Origin: Bacteroidota bacterium
GTDB taxonomy: Bacteria > Bacteroidota > Bacteroidia > AKYH767-A > OLB10
Assembly: GCA_024638565.1 (NCBI GenBank)
Contig: JAHEKC010000018.1
Location: forward strand, 1 to 37,305
Direction: 5' to 3'
Length of the DNA stretch: 37,305 bases
Shown here: one piece after another, positions 17,326 through 26,076 of the stretch
How positions within the stretch are numbered: the first letter of the stretch is position 1
Layout: the number at the start of each line of letters is the position of its first letter
The notes under the pieces: generated by a model
What the model was told of the DNA's origin: nothing
What the model saw: the letters and a program-made list of their open reading frames with translations, nothing else
The model's database searches: none
Made by a program: the position numbers and the translations under genes

Positions 17326-20300
17326 TTACAGCTTGGCCACTGCTGCCCCATGACAGTTTTTATATTTCTTACCGCTTCCGCATGGGCAGGGCTCATTCCT
17401 TCCCACTTTTCGTTCCACGCGTACGGGCTGTGCTTTCTGAGCGGGCTGCTGTCCTGGCGGTCCGCCGGGACGCTGTGGCGCACCCGCGGCAGCATCAGTC
17501 CGGCTGGTACGCAAGCCGCTGAGGTCGCTCCGCTGGGGGGCCGTGCCCTCTTTGACGGAGGATGAGTCCTTGACAGCGATAAACCCCTTGAACAGGAATG
17601 ACAGGATTTCCTTGTTGACGCGATCCAGCATTTGCTTGAACACCTCGAAGGATTCGAACTTGTAAATAAGCAACGGATCCTTTTGCTCGTAGACGGCACC
17701 CTGAACAGAAGTCCGCAGCTCATCCATTTCCCGGAGGTGTTCTTTCCATGCCTCGTCGATAAAAGCGAGCGTCACAAAACGTTCAAACGCCATGTTCAGC
17801 TCACGGCCTTTCGACTCGTAGCACTTTTCCAGGTTGGCGACCACCTGAAGCTGTTTGCTCCCGTCGGTGAATGGCACCACGATGGTTTCGTACACCTGGC
17901 CCTGGTTCTGGTAAACATCCTCGATGACCGGAAACGACTTCTCCGCAATCAGCTGTGACTTTACCGTGTAGTGGTTATGGGCTGTTTCGTATACCTCCTG
18001 TGTAAGGGCCGCGGTGTCCGCTTTAAAGAATTCTTCCTCCTTCACTGGCGTCTCGATCGAAAAGTACCGGAGCAGGTCCATCTTGAAGTCTTCGAAATCG
18101 CGCGTTTCTAGCCTCGAGTGTACAACGCTTTCCGCAACGTCCCACTGCATGTTAACCAGGTCGAGTGACAACCGCTCTCCGAACAGTGCATGCCTGCGCT
18201 TCCTGTAAATGAGGTTCCGCTGCTGGTTCATGACATCATCATACTCGATGAGCCGTTTGCGGATTCCAAAGTTGTTCTCCTCTACCTTTTTCTGGGCACG
18301 TTCGATAGACCGTGAGATCATGCTGTGCTGGATCACTTCCCCTTCTTCGATTCCCATGCGGTCCATCAGCCTGGCGATGCGGTCTGAACCGAACAGCCGC
18401 ATGAGGTCATCCTCAAGGGATACGAAAAACTGGCTCGTGCCGGGGTCGCCCTGCCGGCCGGACCGTCCTCTCAGCTGGCGGTCCACGCGCCGCGACTCAT
18501 GTCGTTCCGTTCCGATAATGGCAAGGCCACCGGATTCACGTACCCCCTGGCCCAGCTTGATGTCAGTTCCACGTCCTGCCATGTTGGTGGCAATGGTCAC
18601 CGTGCCGGGCTCACCGGCCTCTGCAACTATTTCCGCCTCACGTTGATGTTGTTTCGCATTCAGTACGTTGTGGTTGATCTTGCGGAGCTTCAGCATCCGG
18701 CTCAGCAACTCCGACACCTCGACAGAGGTGGTCCCCACGAGCACAGGCCTGCCGGCCTCCCGGAGCTTGACGATCTCATCGATCACCGCATTGTACTTTT
18801 CCCGCTTGGTCTTGTAGACCAGGTCCTCCATATCATCGCGGGTAATCGGCCTGTTGGTGGGAATCACCACCACATCAAGTTTATATATCTGCCAGAGCTC
18901 ATTGGCTTCCGTTTCGGCCGTTCCGGTCATGCCCGCCAGCTTGTGGTACATGCGGAAATAGTTCTGGAGGGAAACGGTTGCATAAGTTTGTGTGGCCGCT
19001 TCTACTTTCACATTTTCCTTGGATTCGATGGCCTGGTGCAGGCCGTCACTGTACCGGCGCCCTTCCATGACCCGCCCGGTTTGTTCGTCGACGATCTTCA
19101 CCTTTCCGTCGGCGATAATGTATTCCACGTCGCGCTCGAAAAGTGTATAGGACTTCAGGAGCTGGTTTATGGTATGGATGCGTTCGGACTTGATGGCAAA
19201 ATCGCGCATCAGTTCATCCTTCTTTTCAAGCTTGTCCTTGTCTTCAAGGTCAGACCCTTCAATTTCGGCGATTGAAGCTCCCACATCAGGCATGATAAAA
19301 AAGCCCGCGTCCTCGTTTGCGGTGGTGATCAGTTCCACGCCTTTGTCGGTGAGGTCTACCGAGTTGTTTTTCTCGTCGATGACGAAGTATAGCTCCTCGT
19401 CCACCTTATGCATTTCACGGTTGTTATCCTGCATGTACCGCCCTTCTGTCTTCTGCAGCAGGGACTTCACACCGGTTTCTCCGAGAAACTTGATCAGCGC
19501 CTTGTTTTTGGGCAGCCCGCGAAAGCAGCGCAGCAGCGGCATGCCCGCATCGTCTTCCTTGCCCTCTCCGAATTTCTTGCGTGCGTCGGCAAGCATCGTA
19601 TTAAGGTAATTGCGTTGCGCGTTGATCAGTTGCTGCACCTTGGGCTTAAGCGCATGGAACTGCTGGTCGTCGCCCTTGGGTGTGGGACCGGAAATGATAA
19701 GCGGAGTACGCGCATCATCGACAAGTACGGAATCCACCTCGTCCACGATGGCATAATGATGCGGCCGCTGAACCATGTCCTGGGGCGAGCGGGCCATGTT
19801 ATCACGAAGGTAGTCGAAGCCGAATTCGTTGTTCGTGCCGTAGGTGATGTCAGCCTGGTATGCCTTTCTTCGTTCAGGACTGTTTGGCTGGTGTTTGTCG
19901 ATACAATCCACGCTCAGTCCGAGAAACTCGAAAATGGGACCGTTCCATTCGCTGTCACGCCGGGCGAGGTAGTCGTTTACCGTGACCACGTGCACGCCCC
20001 TGTTGGGAAGGGCATTCAGGTAAACCGGCAGGGTCGCCACAAGGGTCTTGCCTTCACCGGTCGCCATCTCGGCGATTTTGCCCCTGTGCAGGACAATACC
20101 TCCTATTAGCTGCACGTCGTAATGCACCATGTTCCATTCCACTTCCACTCCGGCCGCCATCCATTTTTTACGGTATATGGCCTGGTCACCTTCGATCACC
20201 ACACTTTCCCGGTCCGCGGCGATGGCACGGTCGGCGTCGGTCGCTGTTACGCGCAGGTCACCGTCTTCGGTCAACCGCCGCGCCACTTCCTTAACCACGT

Positions 20301-20643
20301 TGAAGGCATCGGGAAGGATTTCCTGAAGTACCTCTTCAATGGTCTCCAGCTGCTGTTTCTTGAGTGCATCGACACGTTCGAAAAGGCGTTCTTTCTCTTT
20401 GATATCCTCGTTGTCCTCTGCCTCCTGGCTCAGGCGGGCCAGCTCCTCATCGGAATCCTTCAGGGCATCCGTGATCTGCTTGCGATACTTTGCCGTCATG
20501 CCACGGAGCTCGTCGTTGCTGAGTTCGCTGATAGGTCCATGGGCACTAAGCGTGCTTTCCAGGACAGGTTTCAGCGCTTTGAGGTCTGATTCGGCCTTGC
20601 TGCCGAACAGCTTTCCGAAGGTCTTGTTAAGGATGCCGATCAT
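17326..20643 (-). CDS. secA: Protein translocase ATPase SecA
   Basis: A 1105-residue protein, the long form usual in Bacteroidota. It opens [20 protein letters not shown]. Walker A is ATGEGKT at about residue 195, and the DEAD-type box appears as [20 protein letters not shown]. The second motor domain carries [12 protein letters not shown] and the arginine-rich [13 protein letters not shown]. The C-terminus has a proline/glutamine-rich linker and the zinc-binding SEC-C motif C-x-C-x8-C-H in [17 protein letters not shown]. SecA drives post-translational export through SecYEG, the first step for the many signal-peptide proteins here. It is followed co-directionally by a phosphorelay. A TACCTTTG box at 20660-20667 lies just upstream. 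Confidence 0.97.
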   Translation of the reverse strand: MIGILNKTFGKLFGSKAESDLKALKPVLESTLSAHGPISELSNDELRGMTAKYRKQITDALKDSDEELARLSQEAEDNEDIKEKERLFERVDALKKQQLETIEEVLQEILPDAFNVVKEVARRLTEDGDLRVTATDADRAIAADRESVVIEGDQAIYRKKWMAAGVEVEWNMVHYDVQLIGGIVLHRGKIAEMATGEGKTLVATLPVYLNALPNRGVHVVTVNDYLARRDSEWNGPIFEFLGLSVDCIDKHQPNSPERRKAYQADITYGTNNEFGFDYLRDNMARSPQDMVQRPHHYAIVDEVDSVLVDDARTPLIISGPTPKGDDQQFHALKPKVQQLINAQRNYLNTMLADARKKFGEGKEDDAGMPLLRCFRGLPKNKALIKFLGETGVKSLLQKTEGRYMQDNNREMHKVDEELYFVIDEKNNSVDLTDKGVELITTANEDAGFFIMPDVGASIAEIEGSDLEDKDKLEKKDELMRDFAIKSERIHTINQLLKSYTLFERDVEYIIADGKVKIVDEQTGRVMEGRRYSDGLHQAIESKENVKVEAATQTYATVSLQNYFRMYHKLAGMTGTAETEANELWQIYKLDVVVIPTNRPITRDDMEDLVYKTKREKYNAVIDEIVKLREAGRPVLVGTTSVEVSELLSRMLKLRKINHNVLNAKQHQREAEIVAEAGEPGTVTIATNMAGRGTDIKLGQGVRESGGLAIIGTERHESRRVDRQLRGRSGRQGDPGTSQFFVSLEDDLMRLFGSDRIARLMDRMGIEEGEVIQHSMISRSIERAQKKVEENNFGIRKRLIEYDDVMNQQRNLIYRKRRHALFGERLSLDLVNMQWDVAESVVHSRLETRDFEDFKMDLLRYFSIETPVKEEEFFKADTAALTQEVYETAHNHYTVKSQLIAEKSFPVIEDVYQNQGQVYETIVVPFTDGSKQLQVVANLEKCYESKGRELNMAFERFVTLAFIDEAWKEHLREMDELRTSVQGAVYEQKDPLLIYKFESFEVFKQMLDRVNKEILSFLFKGFIAVKDSSSVKEGTAPQRSDLSGLRTSRTDAAAGAPQRPGGPPGQQPAQKAQPVRVERKVGRNEPCPCGSGKKYKNCHGAAVAKL

Positions 20644-20659
20644 GGGTAAAAAACGGCTG

Positions 20660-20667
20660 CAAAGGTA
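20660..20667 (-). promoter_or_regulatory. Candidate -7 box of secA
   Basis: Read on the minus strand this is TACCTTTG, a perfect TAnnTTTG, followed by CAGCCG, and lies 16 bases before the secA ATG. The leader would be about ten bases. A -33 TTG at usual spacing is not seen. Confidence 0.45.
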
Positions 20668-20719
20668 CTAAATAGTGCTGAAACTCAGCCTCTCCGGTTG
20701 TCAGTCAAGGGATTATGAA

Positions 20720-20800
20720 AGGGGATCGGTGAACAGTGATCCGTAATCAGAGATCAGCGGTTCGTGATCTGTCACCGGTAACCAATGGTCAGTATCAGAG
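20720..20800. repeat. Degenerate intergenic repeat, copy B
   Basis: This part of the 253-base secA-gldD gap contains repeated GATC-centred words (GATCGGTGAACAG, GTGATCCGTAATC, GAGATCAGCGG, CGTGATCTGTCACCGG). One 13-base word matches copy A near 12952 in inverted orientation with one mismatch. GTGAACAG recurs at copy C. No gene is seen in the gap. Confidence 0.45.
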
Positions 20801-20896
20801 GCCGGAATATACCAGATACATGAATTGGACTGCCAACTGCCGCTGGCGCCTGCCGCTTGTCAGTGAAAAGAAGGAAATTCAGCAACAGCCAGCATG

Positions 20897-21484
20897 TTAT
20901 TCATGCAAAGCGCCCTGCTTCCACCTCAGCGTCTCGATCATATGTTCAATATCATCCCTCAGGAAGCGCGCCACCGGCGCGATGGAGTCACTGTTCGGAA
21001 GCGCATTGAAATAAAGGGCGCCGCGTATAAAATGCCTGGTGGAGTCAGTCACGAAAAACTGCGCGTCAGACGCAGCGTTTCCGCCAATGATATACAAGAC
21101 GCCGAATACCCCGCCAGCTGTGGCGAATCGTTTTTCATTGATCTCACTGGCTTTGATGGTATGCTTGTACACGAGCTCATATGTATCTTCTATATACTGC
21201 CCGAGGTTTCCATCCACCGGCTTGTAAGACAAATAGAGCGTGCCGTTGAACCGGGGATACTGCACATACCACCAGCAGGGCTCGGAAAGCCTGTCCGTAT
21301 CCGGCAAGACCACCGAATAGGCCGGGATCTCAAAAGTAAACGGGCAGGTGCCGGGTCGGAATTCACTGTAATTCTTGTCAGGAAATTCTATTCTGAAATA
21401 ACCCCGCGGCTTAGGCACATAGTCTGATGTGCAGGAGGCCAGGCAAACGCCGATGAATACAAAAAGGAGATATCCCAGCTTCAT
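20897..21484 (-). CDS. gldD: Gliding motility lipoprotein GldD
   Basis: A 195-residue lipoprotein. The signal ends in a lipobox (VCLASC, Cys at 18), followed by the family hallmark PKPRGYFRIEFPDK and later WWYVQYPRFNGTLYLSY. GldD is required for gliding in Flavobacterium johnsoniae and is thought to support the motility/T9SS apparatus; its biochemical role is not known. Its ATG overlaps the stop of gldE by four bases (ATGA), so the two are translationally coupled. The gldE-gldD pair next to ssb and mutY is widespread in Bacteroidota. Acylation would depend on Lnt, encoded at 13025. Confidence 0.93.
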   Translation of the reverse strand: MKLGYLLFVFIGVCLASCTSDYVPKPRGYFRIEFPDKNYSEFRPGTCPFTFEIPAYSVVLPDTDRLSEPCWWYVQYPRFNGTLYLSYKPVDGNLGQYIEDTYELVYKHTIKASEINEKRFATAGGVFGVLYIIGGNAASDAQFFVTDSTRHFIRGALYFNALPNSDSIAPVARFLRDDIEHMIETLRWKQGALHE

Positions 21485-22803
21485 TCGTTCGCCTTTTCCT
21501 TCGGTTCAGTGAGCCGCGTTACTTTTATGCGCATGATCCTGCGCCGGTCCGATGCTTCGATCGTGAATCGCAGGTTTTTTCCTTCGATGACTTCCCCTTT
21601 TCCAGGGATGGTGCCGCTTTGTTCAAGTATGTAGCCGGCCAGGTTATCGGCTTTGCCGAAAACCCTGCGGTCCACATTCATGATCCGGCATACGTCGTTA
21701 ACCGGCGTCTTGGCCTCGAACACGTAATTTTGATCGTCAAGCTTTGAATAAAACGGCTCCTCATCGTCGAATTCATCGCTGATCTCCCCCACGATCTCCT
21801 CGAGGATGTCTTCCAGGGAGACGATTCCCAGTGCCGTACCGTATTCATCAATGACGATGGCCATGTGTATTTTCTTCTCCTGGAATTCATCAAGCAGATC
21901 GTTGATCTTCTTGTTTTCCGGCACGAAATAAGGGCGCCGCACAAGGGCCTGCCAGTCGAAGTCATCATCCTTGTCAAGATGCGGAAGCAGATCTTTGATG
22001 TAAAGCATTCCGGTGACGGTATCATAGGAGCCTTCGTAAACCGGTATCCGGGAGTACCCCTGCTCCTTCACCTTTGCCAGCACTTCGGTAAATCTCATTT
22101 GGCTGTCGAAGGCCATGATATCCACCCGCGGTCTCATGACCTGCCGTACCACGATGTTCCCGAATCGCACAATGCTTTTCAAAATCTTCTTTTCGTCAGC
22201 AGGCGTACTCTGGTCTGAGGTAAGGTCTATGGCATGCGTCAGGTCATCGATAGTGGCATGGTAGCCCTTGCGCGCAATGCGTTTGTCCACGGCAGCTGTC
22301 CACCTGACCAGCAGGTAGCTGAACGGGGTCAGAATCTTGTCCGCGATATAGACAGGATAGACCACGAAGCGGGCCAGGGACATGGTTTTTTGCGTGGCAT
22401 ATATTTTGGGCATCACCTCGCCCATCAATACAATAACGAATGTCACCAGGATCACTTCAATCACGAATCCCAGCGTCGGAAATTCAGAGAAGTCGAAAGT
22501 GCCCAGTACAAAAACAGAGGCGAGAATGACAATGGCCACGTTCACCAGGTTGTTTGAAATCAAAAGGGTGGCCAGCAGCCGCTTGGGACGCTGCAGCAGC
22601 TTCAGCATCATGGCGTGTGGTCCCGTGGGTTTTTTCTGGATTTCCGCCAGCTGAACAGGGTTCAGTGAAAAGAACGCCACTTCTGAACTGGAAAACATGC
22701 CGGAAAGGAAAAGCAGGATGGCAATTACCAGGAGATCAAGGGCAGCATCGATTCCAATGTGGCGGATAAAGTCGAGCGGCAGGCAGGAAAACGTCAGTTC
22801 CAA
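21481..22803 (-). CDS. gldE: Gliding motility-associated protein GldE (CNNM/CorC-type)
   Basis: A 440-residue membrane protein. The DUF21/CNNM membrane domain covers about residues 20-180 (FLSGMFSSSEVAFFSLNPVQL, then LLISNNLVNVAIVILA). A CBS pair lies at about 205-335 (VMRPRVDIMAFD; GYSRIPVYEGSYDTVTGMLYIKDLL; IVIDEYGTALGIVSLEDILEEIVGEI). A CorC/HlyC C-terminal domain closes at about 350-430. Relatives transport or sense divalent cations. GldE is associated with gliding and can partly compensate for gldD defects in F. johnsoniae. It overlaps gldD by four bases and lies 93 bases downstream of ssb. Confidence 0.92.
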   Translation of the reverse strand: MELTFSCLPLDFIRHIGIDAALDLLVIAILLFLSGMFSSSEVAFFSLNPVQLAEIQKKPTGPHAMMLKLLQRPKRLLATLLISNNLVNVAIVILASVFVLGTFDFSEFPTLGFVIEVILVTFVIVLMGEVMPKIYATQKTMSLARFVVYPVYIADKILTPFSYLLVRWTAAVDKRIARKGYHATIDDLTHAIDLTSDQSTPADEKKILKSIVRFGNIVVRQVMRPRVDIMAFDSQMRFTEVLAKVKEQGYSRIPVYEGSYDTVTGMLYIKDLLPHLDKDDDFDWQALVRRPYFVPENKKINDLLDEFQEKKIHMAIVIDEYGTALGIVSLEDILEEIVGEISDEFDDEEPFYSKLDDQNYVFEAKTPVNDVCRIMNVDRRVFGKADNLAGYILEQSGTIPGKGEVIEGKNLRFTIEASDRRRIMRIKVTRLTEPKEKANE

Positions 22804-22896
22804 TTACGGGATGCTTTTCACAAACCTACAATTTTTCGGTTCGCGACAATAAACAGTTCAGCCGGAACGTGGTGGGGGAGACGCTTGTCGCGTAAG

Positions 22897-23328
22897 CTAA
22901 AAAGGTAAATCGTCGGTGGTGTCGGAGGCCGGCGGTACCTGCTTTTGCGATTCAGATTTCGCATACTGGCTGGAGACCGCATCCTTGGTGGCTTCATCCG
23001 GGCGACGGCCAAGCATCGTCATGACATCGGCCACGATTTCGGTAAAATATTTCTTGACACCCTTGTCCTCCCATGACCTGGTTTTTATCTTGCCTTCAAT
23101 ATAAACAAGGCTGCCCTTGCGCAGGTACTTTTCAGCGCTTTCAGCCAGTCCGCGCCACATGACAATGTTGTGCCATTCCGTGTTCTCCACACGTGTGCCA
23201 TCAGACTTCTTATAGGTTTCGGAAGTGGCCAGCGGAAACTTCGCCACGGTAACCCCGCCTTCCAGGTGCCTTACTTCGGGATCCTTTCCCAGGTTGCCTA
23301 CCAGGATTACTTTGTTGATGCCGGACAT
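22897..23328 (-). CDS. ssb: Single-stranded DNA-binding protein
   Basis: A 143-residue protein. The OB fold opens INKVILVGNLGKDPEVRH, contains NTEWHNIVMWRGLAESAEKYL and KGSLVYIEGKIKTRSW, and is followed by a flexible linker and the acidic tip DDLPF that recruits replication and repair partners. It binds ssDNA in replication, recombination and repair. It has its own good promoter (23366-23396) inside the mutY-ssb gap, so it need not depend on mutY transcription. Confidence 0.95.
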   Translation of the reverse strand: MSGINKVILVGNLGKDPEVRHLEGGVTVAKFPLATSETYKKSDGTRVENTEWHNIVMWRGLAESAEKYLRKGSLVYIEGKIKTRSWEDKGVKKYFTEIVADVMTMLGRRPDEATKDAVSSQYAKSESQKQVPPASDTTDDLPF

Positions 23329-23365
23329 TAAGGTAAAAATTTGCTTTGATTGCCGTTATGAAAGG

Positions 23366-23396
23366 CAAACTTAATTGTTTGAGACTAGAATGCCAA
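23366..23396 (-). promoter_or_regulatory. Bacteroidota-type promoter of ssb
   Basis: On the minus strand a TTG (23394-23396) is followed after 20 bases by TAAGTTTG (23366-23373). This matches the -33 TTG / -7 TAnnTTTG pattern at accepted spacing and lies 37 bases before the ssb ATG. Confidence 0.6.
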
Positions 23397-23430
23397 GTGA
23401 ACAGGGAACAGTTACCGGCAATTCGTTGTC
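23396..23430. repeat. Degenerate intergenic repeat, copy C
   Basis: Contains GTGAACAGGGAACAGTTACC, sharing the word GTGAACAG and the ACCGG ending with copy B (20720-20800). It is a weaker match than A to B and lies just upstream of the ssb promoter. Confidence 0.3.
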
Positions 23431-23433
23431 ATG

Positions 23434-24492
23434 CTATCCATGTGCCGCTTCCAGGTACCTGCTGATTATTCTCGGAACCGGGTACTGGTCAAGTTGGACT
23501 TCAGGAACGAGCAGCAGTGCGGGATTGCGCAATTGCGGTTTACTGGAAAGGTGAACCTCGTAATACCTGACATGCAGGGTTTGATGTGTGAGCTGGTGCT
23601 TATGCAGTGGCCCCGGCTCGGGAAGGCCTTTCCTGCCTTCCTGGCTGATGCCATACCGTGCAAGGGTTGCGTTCTCCAACCCGGGCCTGCTGCTTTCCAC
23701 CAGCGGGAATTCGAATAGCCCGCGCCAGATGTCCCTGTTTCCGCGTTGATGCAGCACCACGTGACCCTTCCAGCGCACCACCAGGAAGTGAAAGTACCTT
23801 GACCGCACCTTGCGTTTCAAAGACCTGACCGGCAGCATGCCCTGCATCCCCTGCAGAAATGCCCGGCAGCCATTCCTCAGGGGACACCGGATGCAATCCG
23901 GACTGGCCGGCGTGCACTGCAGGGCGCCGAATTCCATGAGCGCCTGGTTGAGGGTTCCGGGAGCGCGGCAGCCATCCATGAGTGCCCGGGCATACGGCAG
24001 GAACGAATTGCGGGCCTGTGGCCCGTCCACGGGCCTGTCAATGCCATAATACCTGGCCAGGAACCGAAACACATTCCCGTCCAGCACTGGCTCCCTGATG
24101 CCGAAAGCGATGGAACCGATGGCGGCCGCTGTATAGGGTCCAATGCCCTTCAGGCCCATTATTTCCTCATAATCAGATGGAAACGTGCCATTCCCAGATG
24201 ACATCAAATGCCGTGCTGCGGCATGCAGGTTCCGGGCGCGACTGTAATAGCCCATTCCTTCCCAGGCTTTAAGTACCTGCTGCTCAGAGGCAGCGGCCAG
24301 CTTTCTGATGGTGGGGAACCGCCGTAAAAAGGACCTGTAATAGGGCAGCCCCTGGTCAACCCGTGTTTGCTGCAGGATGACCTCGGAAACCCAGATCCTG
24401 TAGGGGTCCCTGGTCCTGCGCCATGGAAGGTCGCGTTGATGTGTTCTATACCACCGCAACAGCCGGCTTCGAAGGGCATTTTGAGGCATCAT
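23434..24492 (-). CDS. mutY: A/G-specific adenine DNA glycosylase MutY
   Basis: A 352-residue protein. Catalytic Glu37 is in SEVILQQTRV; the helix-hairpin-helix is MGLKGIGPYTAAAIGSIAFG; the catalytic Asp is in PVLDGNVFRF. The iron-sulfur ligands follow the C-x6-C-x2-C-x5-C pattern (CTPASPDCIRCPLRNGC). A NUDIX-like recognition domain makes up the C-terminus (about residues 225-352, with GLFEFPLVE). MutY removes adenine mispaired with 8-oxoguanine. The gene starts with two consecutive ATGs; an 8-bp hairpin covers the second ATG and the codons after it. It is divergent from HU. Confidence 0.95.
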   Translation of the reverse strand: MMPQNALRSRLLRWYRTHQRDLPWRRTRDPYRIWVSEVILQQTRVDQGLPYYRSFLRRFPTIRKLAAASEQQVLKAWEGMGYYSRARNLHAAARHLMSSGNGTFPSDYEEIMGLKGIGPYTAAAIGSIAFGIREPVLDGNVFRFLARYYGIDRPVDGPQARNSFLPYARALMDGCRAPGTLNQALMEFGALQCTPASPDCIRCPLRNGCRAFLQGMQGMLPVRSLKRKVRSRYFHFLVVRWKGHVVLHQRGNRDIWRGLFEFPLVESSRPGLENATLARYGISQEGRKGLPEPGPLHKHQLTHQTLHVRYYEVHLSSKPQLRNPALLLVPEVQLDQYPVPRIISRYLEAAHG

Positions 24493-24517
24493 AATGGCAA
24501 AACAAAAAAATGCCTCA
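24482..24517 (-). promoter_or_regulatory. Inverted repeat covering the mutY translation start
   Basis: TGAGGCAT (24482-24489) and ATGCCTCA (24510-24517) are perfect 8-bp arms separated by 20 bases. In the mutY transcript the 3' arm contains the second of the two start codons. The hairpin could limit initiation, but it may be chance. Confidence 0.35.
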
Positions 24518-24569
24518 TAATTAGCCTTATTTTGTTTATAAAATTGTAGAAAACAGGGAATTAATGTGG

Positions 24570-24597
24570 TTTGATATATGTAAATAGGCTATATTTG
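24570..24597 (+). promoter_or_regulatory. Bacteroidota-type promoter of the HU gene
   Basis: TTTG (24570-24573), a 16-base AT-rich spacer, and TATATTTG (24590-24597), a perfect TAnnTTTG. It lies 48 bases before the HU start. The spacer is slightly shorter than usual. Confidence 0.6.
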
Positions 24598-24645
24598 TGC
24601 CTATTAAACAAAGTTCGTTATCAATCACTTAACCATACAACTAAA

Positions 24646-24975
24646 ATGACAAAGGCTGAATTAGTAAACCAGATATCCGAAAAAACAGGGGTTGAAAAAC
24701 TGGTCGTACAGCAGATAGTTGAATCGACGATGAAGGTGATAAAGGCCACCCTGACGAGCGGAGAGAATGTCTATCTGAGGGGGTTCGGCAGCTTTATTTG
24801 CAAGAAGCGGGCGCAGAAAACCGGCCGCATCATTGCCAAGAATACAACAATCATCATTCCAGAGCACTACATCCCGGCATTTAAGCCGGCCAAGATTTTT
24901 GCTGACAGGGTCAAGGCCAATGTGAAGGCCGTCAAGGACACCCCTGCGGAGGATGTAGATTCCGCTGAAGAGTAG
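24646..24975 (+). CDS. HU/IHF-family DNA-binding protein
   Basis: A 109-residue protein starting at the ATG of 24646 (MTKAELVNQISEKTGV); the frame is open 75 bases upstream but that part overlaps the promoter. The HU/IHF core is clear: an N-terminal dimer helix pair, then ENVYLRGFGSFICKKRAQKTGRI, in which the DNA-binding arm follows. The usual RNPQT/P-type arm tip is replaced by a divergent sequence (GRIIAKNTTIIIPEHYIPAFKPAK), as is common among Bacteroidota HU paralogues. An acidic tail (about 15 residues ending DVDSAEE) follows the standard 90-residue length. It is a nucleoid protein that bends DNA. It is followed by the TPR gene after 27 bases. Confidence 0.92.
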   Translation: MTKAELVNQISEKTGVEKLVVQQIVESTMKVIKATLTSGENVYLRGFGSFICKKRAQKTGRIIAKNTTIIIPEHYIPAFKPAKIFADRVKANVKAVKDTPAEDVDSAEE

Positions 24976-25002
24976 CCTTTTCATTTTTAGTTGCAGGTTA
25001 AC

Positions 25003-25809
25003 ATGCTGGGGCGTAATGGCTCTAAATTTCTGTTCGTGGCAGGAGCACTTGTGCTGGTCATCGTATTGTACGTTGCCCCCAAGAAATCAATGAAACAGAA
25101 AACACCGGTCACCGGAAATACATTCGATATGAATGACATGGTCCTGTTCCAGGAAAATACGCTCAGCCAGCCTGAGAAAGAACAGGTGAGCGTTTGGAAG
25201 GATAGCATTCGAAACGGCTCGTATGGGTATTATGACTCATTGGCAGGGCTTTGGGATCAAAGGGGTATTTATACGCTCTCAGCCTGGTTTTATGATGAGA
25301 AGGCTGAGGCCGATGGCGATGAACAATCCTACCTGCAGGCTGCCTACCGTTATTTCGATGCCTACAAGCAGGCGGTTGACACTTCACTGCGCGATGCCAT
25401 GGTGGAATCTGCCATCAGGTGTTACAATAAAGTACTGGAGCTGAACCCGTCGAACGACAATGCGAAGACGGATTTGGGTATTCTGTACGCCGAGGCGACT
25501 CCTCAACCCATGAAAGGTATCATGTTGTTGCGGGAGGTCGTGGACCGCAATCCGCAGCACGAACATGCCCAGCTGAACCTGGGGATCCTGTCGGTGAAAT
25601 CAGGCCAGCTGGAAAAAGCAGTGCAGCGATTCAGGACTGTCCTGGATATCAACCCCGCGCGCTCGGAGGTAAGGCTTATGCTTGCCAGGACATACCTGGA
25701 ACTGGGCATCAAGGATTCAGCAGCCATGGAGCTGGAGGCTTACAAGGCCTCCCAAAAGGATCCCGCCCGCGTCGAGGAGGCGGATCGCATCCTGGAAACC
25801 ATTCAATGA
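25003..25809 (+). CDS. Membrane-anchored TPR-repeat protein
   Basis: A 268-residue protein; the ATG at 25003 is preferred over an in-frame TTG at 24991. One N-terminal membrane helix (FLFVAGALVLVIVLYVA, about residues 8-24) is followed by a soluble, mainly helical region. At least three TPR units are recognisable in residues 140-265 (AIRCYNKVLELNPSNDNAKTD; LREVVDRNPQHEHAQLNLGI; AVQRFRTVLDINPARSEVRL). TPRs mediate protein-protein contact; topology suggests they face the periplasm. A gene of this kind between HU and RNase G appears to be common in the phylum, but the partner is not known to me. Confidence 0.82.
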   Translation: MLGRNGSKFLFVAGALVLVIVLYVAPKKSMKQKTPVTGNTFDMNDMVLFQENTLSQPEKEQVSVWKDSIRNGSYGYYDSLAGLWDQRGIYTLSAWFYDEKAEADGDEQSYLQAAYRYFDAYKQAVDTSLRDAMVESAIRCYNKVLELNPSNDNAKTDLGILYAEATPQPMKGIMLLREVVDRNPQHEHAQLNLGILSVKSGQLEKAVQRFRTVLDINPARSEVRLMLARTYLELGIKDSAAMELEAYKASQKDPARVEEADRILETIQ

Positions 25810-25851
25810 CAAACAGACGATAGATTATAAACCCTTTAAAGAAAATTTAGC

Positions 25852-25947
25852 ATGCCAAGCGGTAAGAAGAGAAAAAGACATAAGATGGCCACGCACAAGC
25901 GTAAGAAGCGCCTGAGAAAGAACCGTCACAAGAAGAAGAACCGGTAA
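25852..25947 (+). CDS. 31-residue basic ribosomal-type protein (AURKAIP1/COX24 domain, bS22/mS38-like)
   Basis: A short frame starting at ATG 25852: MPSGKKRKRHKMATHKRKK then RLRKNRHKKKNR. Nearly two thirds of residues are Lys or Arg. The pattern matches short Bacteroidota proteins carrying the AURKAIP1/COX24 domain, related to bS22 of mycobacterial ribosomes and the C-terminus of mitochondrial mS38, which sit in the small subunit near the decoding site. It is 42 bases downstream of the TPR gene and 6 bases upstream of a strong terminator, which together mark a real, expressed gene. Assignment to the ribosome is by family resemblance. Confidence 0.8.
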   Translation: MPSGKKRKRHKMATHKRKKRLRKNRHKKKNR

Positions 25948-25953
25948 CCGGCC

Positions 25954-25992
25954 GGTCTGCGGGCGCCGTCCGGGCGCCCGCAGACCTTCTTT
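25954..25992 (+). terminator. Strong intrinsic terminator after the COX24-domain gene
   Basis: Two perfectly complementary 14-base arms (25954-25967 and 25973-25986, GC-rich), a 5-base loop and the tail TTCTTT. It ends the HU-TPR-small protein unit and should separate it from RNase G. Confidence 0.88.
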
Positions 25993-26076
25993 ACGGGGGG
26001 AGGCAATGGCCACCCCTGCGCTTTTGCACGGACCGCCGCGCATGACGTGGCGTATCATTGACAGTTTAAAGATTCA

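Noticed and set aside
18499-20109. Long plus-strand frames (258 and 233 residues) opposite secA
   Set aside because: They lie entirely antisense to a clear secA and their translations are rich in His, Arg and Leu without recognisable domains, as expected for shadow frames in GC-rich coding sequence.
20736-21014. A 92-residue plus-strand frame starting in the secA-gldD gap
   Set aside because: Half of it is antisense to gldD and the rest is the degenerate repeat; no coding signal.
24571-24645. Longer N-terminus for the HU protein
   Set aside because: The extra 25 codons overlap the promoter and do not resemble HU; the family start MTKAEL is at 24646.
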